Of a stretch of 64,000 bases of DNA, positions 61,137 to 64,000 are shown piece by piece. The translations under genes were made by a program, and so were the position numbers. The stretch is from Lactobacillaceae bacterium. GTDB taxonomy: Bacteria > Bacillota > Bacilli > Lactobacillales > Lactobacillaceae. The stretch spans positions 1 through 64,000 of the forward strand of contig JAITQG010000048.1 of the NCBI GenBank assembly GCA_031289015.1. The letters run 5' to 3'. The notes under the pieces were generated by a model, which was not told the DNA's origin, did not search any database, and was given only the letters and a program-made list of their open reading frames with translations. Numbering within the stretch: the stretch's first letter is position 1; every line of letters begins with the position of its first letter.

Positions 61137-63182
61137 TTATTGTTTTCTCAAAGTATCATCAATAAGATTCCCTTCAAAATCTGTCCAGGCTGACCAACCA
61201 TTAATCTTTCCTCCAATTAATAGAGACGCCGCATTTGAGGGAGAGCTCGCGATATACTCTTGAACAAATATAATCCCGCCAATTTCTTCTTGGATTATCT
61301 CTTTCTCAAGTAACTCATCTCTAACTTCCTTCAAAGTATCAGACTCAATATCGCTAGCATTGGAACGAACTTGAGCGCCTGGATAAATTTTTACAGTATC
61401 ATCTTCGTTTAGGTATCCTTCTGCTTTAATTCCTGACTTATTAAGATAGATATTACGACTGCCATCATCATCGTATGTTCCGGCAGCTCGTTGATAAGGG
61501 TACATCTTTATTAACTCACTAATTAATTTATTGCTTCGTTCCTCAATAGACTGATTAGTCCACTCTCCCATATTATACAAATCTTTGTTCATCTGAATAT
61601 GCAATGTATCCTCAAAGATTTTTTTCTTCGTTTCAAAATCTTTGTTACCCGCTGCTGAGTTGTCGATTTTCGATACCAACGTCAAATTACCAACCGTGTT
61701 CACAAGCTCTGTATATTCTTCGCCAGATACGCCTGCCTTTTTCTCCCAATATGGAGTACTGGTTTGAGGCATAATGTGTTCAACCGATAAGGAATCCAAA
61801 TCAACTTTAGCTGTGTTATTAATATTTTCGAGTTTTTCCAAGAACCAACGAATCAGCTTACTTTTAGCGTACGCATTCATGTTTATCATGTTTGATTTCA
61901 AAGCCTTGTCTATTGGCATTGCCATGTTATTGGACTTGTTATTCTCTACAAGAACATACTTGACTATATCTATAAAGTTTTCAGATCCTTCATCAGCCAC
62001 ATATTTTTTTACATTCTTTAGAAATGTTGGAAATGCCCTCGCAACTCGGCTAGTATCATCACCATTAAAGCTACGTCGAATTTGATATACGTTTACTATT
62101 TCGAGCATCTTATAAAACTGATTTTCTGTTATTTTCTGTTCTTCACGAAGCCACTCCGACATTTCCAGCACAAATGGCGCAGGCATCATACTTTCTTGAC
62201 TTTGGAAGTCAGACAAAATCTCCTTATATTGACCAGAAGGTTGCTTATAGTACAGGATTTCAAAGTACTTGGCATATCTAACAACTTTCTTTATTAATTC
62301 TTCGTCAGATGAGCTTTTCACTTTTTCCAACCAATAATTCTTAAATGCAGAATACAACAAATTCTTGGCTGTGTACTCCCCCGTCACTGCAGCTAAGTAA
62401 TACCGGAAAAAGTCTTCCATATGTTTGGAGTCGACAAAAATATCTTCTAATTTTTGCCAATACTTATTGTAAAGTTCAGTCTGTTCCTCATTACTTTTAT
62501 TCATCATTATAAAGTTACGCATTAAGTCAGAGGCAGTGAGCCGTTCCCCTGTAGAGTTAATACTTTCAAAGATTTGTTGGGCATTATCTTTCTCGTCCAA
62601 TTCTATATAAACAATTTCAAATCGTTTTAATGCATACAACACTCGATCAAAAGAGTATATCTCAATCAACTTGCCAAGCTCACTCTGTAAATACAGAAAA
62701 TTTTGCGTAATATTGCTGTTACTTGACTTATCCAATTGATCATAGCGGTTGCTAGCAATTAATGAGTATTCCTTTCCATCTGCAACAGCTGGATACAGTC
62801 GTTGATAAAACTTACTATCCTTTGGCTCAGCTTGATTAGTCAAATAGGTATTGTCAAGCTCTTTTTTTCGATAAATATCAGCGGCAAATGTTCGCATGGC
62901 ATGCACAATGAGGAACATAGTAACTAATCTTTGTTGCCCATCAACAACTGAACGTTCAGTTTTGTAGTTACTATTGATTAGCTTTAAATACACGATTGTC
63001 CCTAAGAAATGTCCTTTTGCATCATTTTCGTCCTCAATTAGTTTTACAAGGTCACTCATCAACTGGACAAGTTGTTTTTTTACCGTCCAAGTATATTTCC
63101 GCTGATATACAGGAATTACAAATTGTTTTCCAATTGCTTCAGGAATAAACTCATCTAGTAATTTTCTTGGTTTTGAATCCAT
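61137..63182 (-). CDS. GmrSD-like DUF262 + DUF1524 (HNH) protein with DUF4357-like C-terminus
   Basis: SVVDGQQRLVTMFLI; SVEHIMPQT..NTVGNLTLVSKIDNSAAGNK; NGWSAWTDFEGNLID. Confidence 0.88.
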   Translation of the reverse strand: MDSKPRKLLDEFIPEAIGKQFVIPVYQRKYTWTVKKQLVQLMSDLVKLIEDENDAKGHFLGTIVYLKLINSNYKTERSVVDGQQRLVTMFLIVHAMRTFAADIYRKKELDNTYLTNQAEPKDSKFYQRLYPAVADGKEYSLIASNRYDQLDKSSNSNITQNFLYLQSELGKLIEIYSFDRVLYALKRFEIVYIELDEKDNAQQIFESINSTGERLTASDLMRNFIMMNKSNEEQTELYNKYWQKLEDIFVDSKHMEDFFRYYLAAVTGEYTAKNLLYSAFKNYWLEKVKSSSDEELIKKVVRYAKYFEILYYKQPSGQYKEILSDFQSQESMMPAPFVLEMSEWLREEQKITENQFYKMLEIVNVYQIRRSFNGDDTSRVARAFPTFLKNVKKYVADEGSENFIDIVKYVLVENNKSNNMAMPIDKALKSNMINMNAYAKSKLIRWFLEKLENINNTAKVDLDSLSVEHIMPQTSTPYWEKKAGVSGEEYTELVNTVGNLTLVSKIDNSAAGNKDFETKKKIFEDTLHIQMNKDLYNMGEWTNQSIEERSNKLISELIKMYPYQRAAGTYDDDGSRNIYLNKSGIKAEGYLNEDDTVKIYPGAQVRSNASDIESDTLKEVRDELLEKEIIQEEIGGIIFVQEYIASSPSNAASLLIGGKINGWSAWTDFEGNLIDDTLRKQ

Positions 63183-63329
63183 TACTCACACTCACCTCTA
63201 CGATTAATAAATTTTATTATTATAAATCCATACTATCACCTAACATCTCAAAATGCATACTCAAGGGATTGTCGAGGACAGTATAAAAAATTCCACACGA
63301 GTTACCGCATGAAACATTTAATTTATTAA

Positions 63330-64000
63330 TTAATCATTCTCAAGCAACCATTCATAAATCGGTGTAACCGCCACACCCTGAATATCACGCACGCCGAGAT
63401 CATTCCCTGTAATCAACGTTTTTGGATAGTTGTCCTGAATCTCCAGTAAATTATCGATTTCTCGATTTGAATTTTGTGGCATCTCTAAGGCGACTTGGAA
63501 ATATTCCCGCTTGCCACGCTTTGCAGCCACAAAATCGATTTCTTTATCGTCAATTTTGCCATATTTTACGTCGTACCCACGGCGCAACAATTCAAGCAAT
63601 ACAATATTTTCCAACTGATTACCCAGGTTAGTATTGCGGTTATCAATCTGCGAATTCCACAAGCCATTATCGACCATGTAGTACTTATCGTTGGTACGCA
63701 GCCGTTGACTACCACGAATATTCACTTCGCCAACTTTGTAAAACAAATAGGCTTGTTCCAACAAGTCCAAATAATTGCGAATCGAAGTTGCATTTAGATT
63801 AAATCCAGCATGATTCAAGCGATTATTTAATTTGGTCACGTTGACTTCACTAGAAATCGAATCCATCAGCAACAATGCGATGGTCCGAATAATGACCGTG
63901 TTTTTATCATTAGCGCGACTCGACACATCCCGCAACAAAATACTGTCATAGATGTCTGACAAGTCATTAATTTTTTCAAACTCCGTATCATCAATATTGA
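63330..64000 (-). CDS. ATP-binding protein with DUF4143 C-terminus, 5' end cut by window edge
   Basis: Frame stays open to 64000 (..DDTEFEKINDLSDIYDSILLRDV); LGNQLENIVLLELLRRGYDVKYGKIDDKEIDFVA. Confidence 0.85.
   Translation of the reverse strand, partial: NIDDTEFEKINDLSDIYDSILLRDVSSRANDKNTVIIRTIALLLMDSISSEVNVTKLNNRLNHAGFNLNATSIRNYLDLLEQAYLFYKVGEVNIRGSQRLRTNDKYYMVDNGLWNSQIDNRNTNLGNQLENIVLLELLRRGYDVKYGKIDDKEIDFVAAKRGKREYFQVALEMPQNSNREIDNLLEIQDNYPKTLITGNDLGVRDIQGVAVTPIYEWLLEND

Noticed and set aside
1-64000. CRISPR arrays, tRNA genes, intact insertion sequences
   Set aside because: No regularly spaced direct repeats, no tRNA-like T-arm/cloverleaf patterns and no intact transposase ORFs seen by eye; a tRNAscan/CRISPR/IS search was not run.

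Overview
A 64 kb Gram-positive segment, probably Lactobacillales and possibly Weissella/Leuconostocaceae (inferred from gene content, not verified). Almost every credible gene is on the minus strand. Positions 1-45 kb are mostly core genome: ndk, fetAB, der-rpsA-cmk, scpAB/rluB/ribT/xerD, rimP-nusA-ylxR-ylxQ-infB-rbfA, a PFL/ACT gene pair, an FMN riboswitch before a RibU-like gene, and a T-box before a MetQ/NlpA-like gene. Two accessory insets lie within it: (i) a 4.1-7.7 kb operon with one ABC ATPase, two paralogous membrane proteins and a small Trp-rich Sec-exported peptide between them, resembling a bacteriocin/immunity module; (ii) a 20.4-28.7 kb pectin/rhamnogalacturonan utilisation locus with related 14-bp palindromes at two promoters. 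Positions 44.7-64 kb form a defence/TA island: two near-identical small RNA genes, an internally deleted zeta toxin with a duplicated 54-aa partner, an AAA ATPase, a 4-TM protein plus cytosolic protein pair, a type I R-M locus with a resident tyrosine recombinase and four inverted-repeat copies flanking exchangeable hsdS half-cassettes, a second HsdM with a non-canonical HPPY motif plus a single-TRD HsdS, and a GmrSD-like DUF262/DUF1524 protein. The strongest finding is the recombinase-linked hsdS shuffling locus (about 53.7-57.0 kb). The least described candidate is the two-permease/peptide operon (4.1-7.7 kb).
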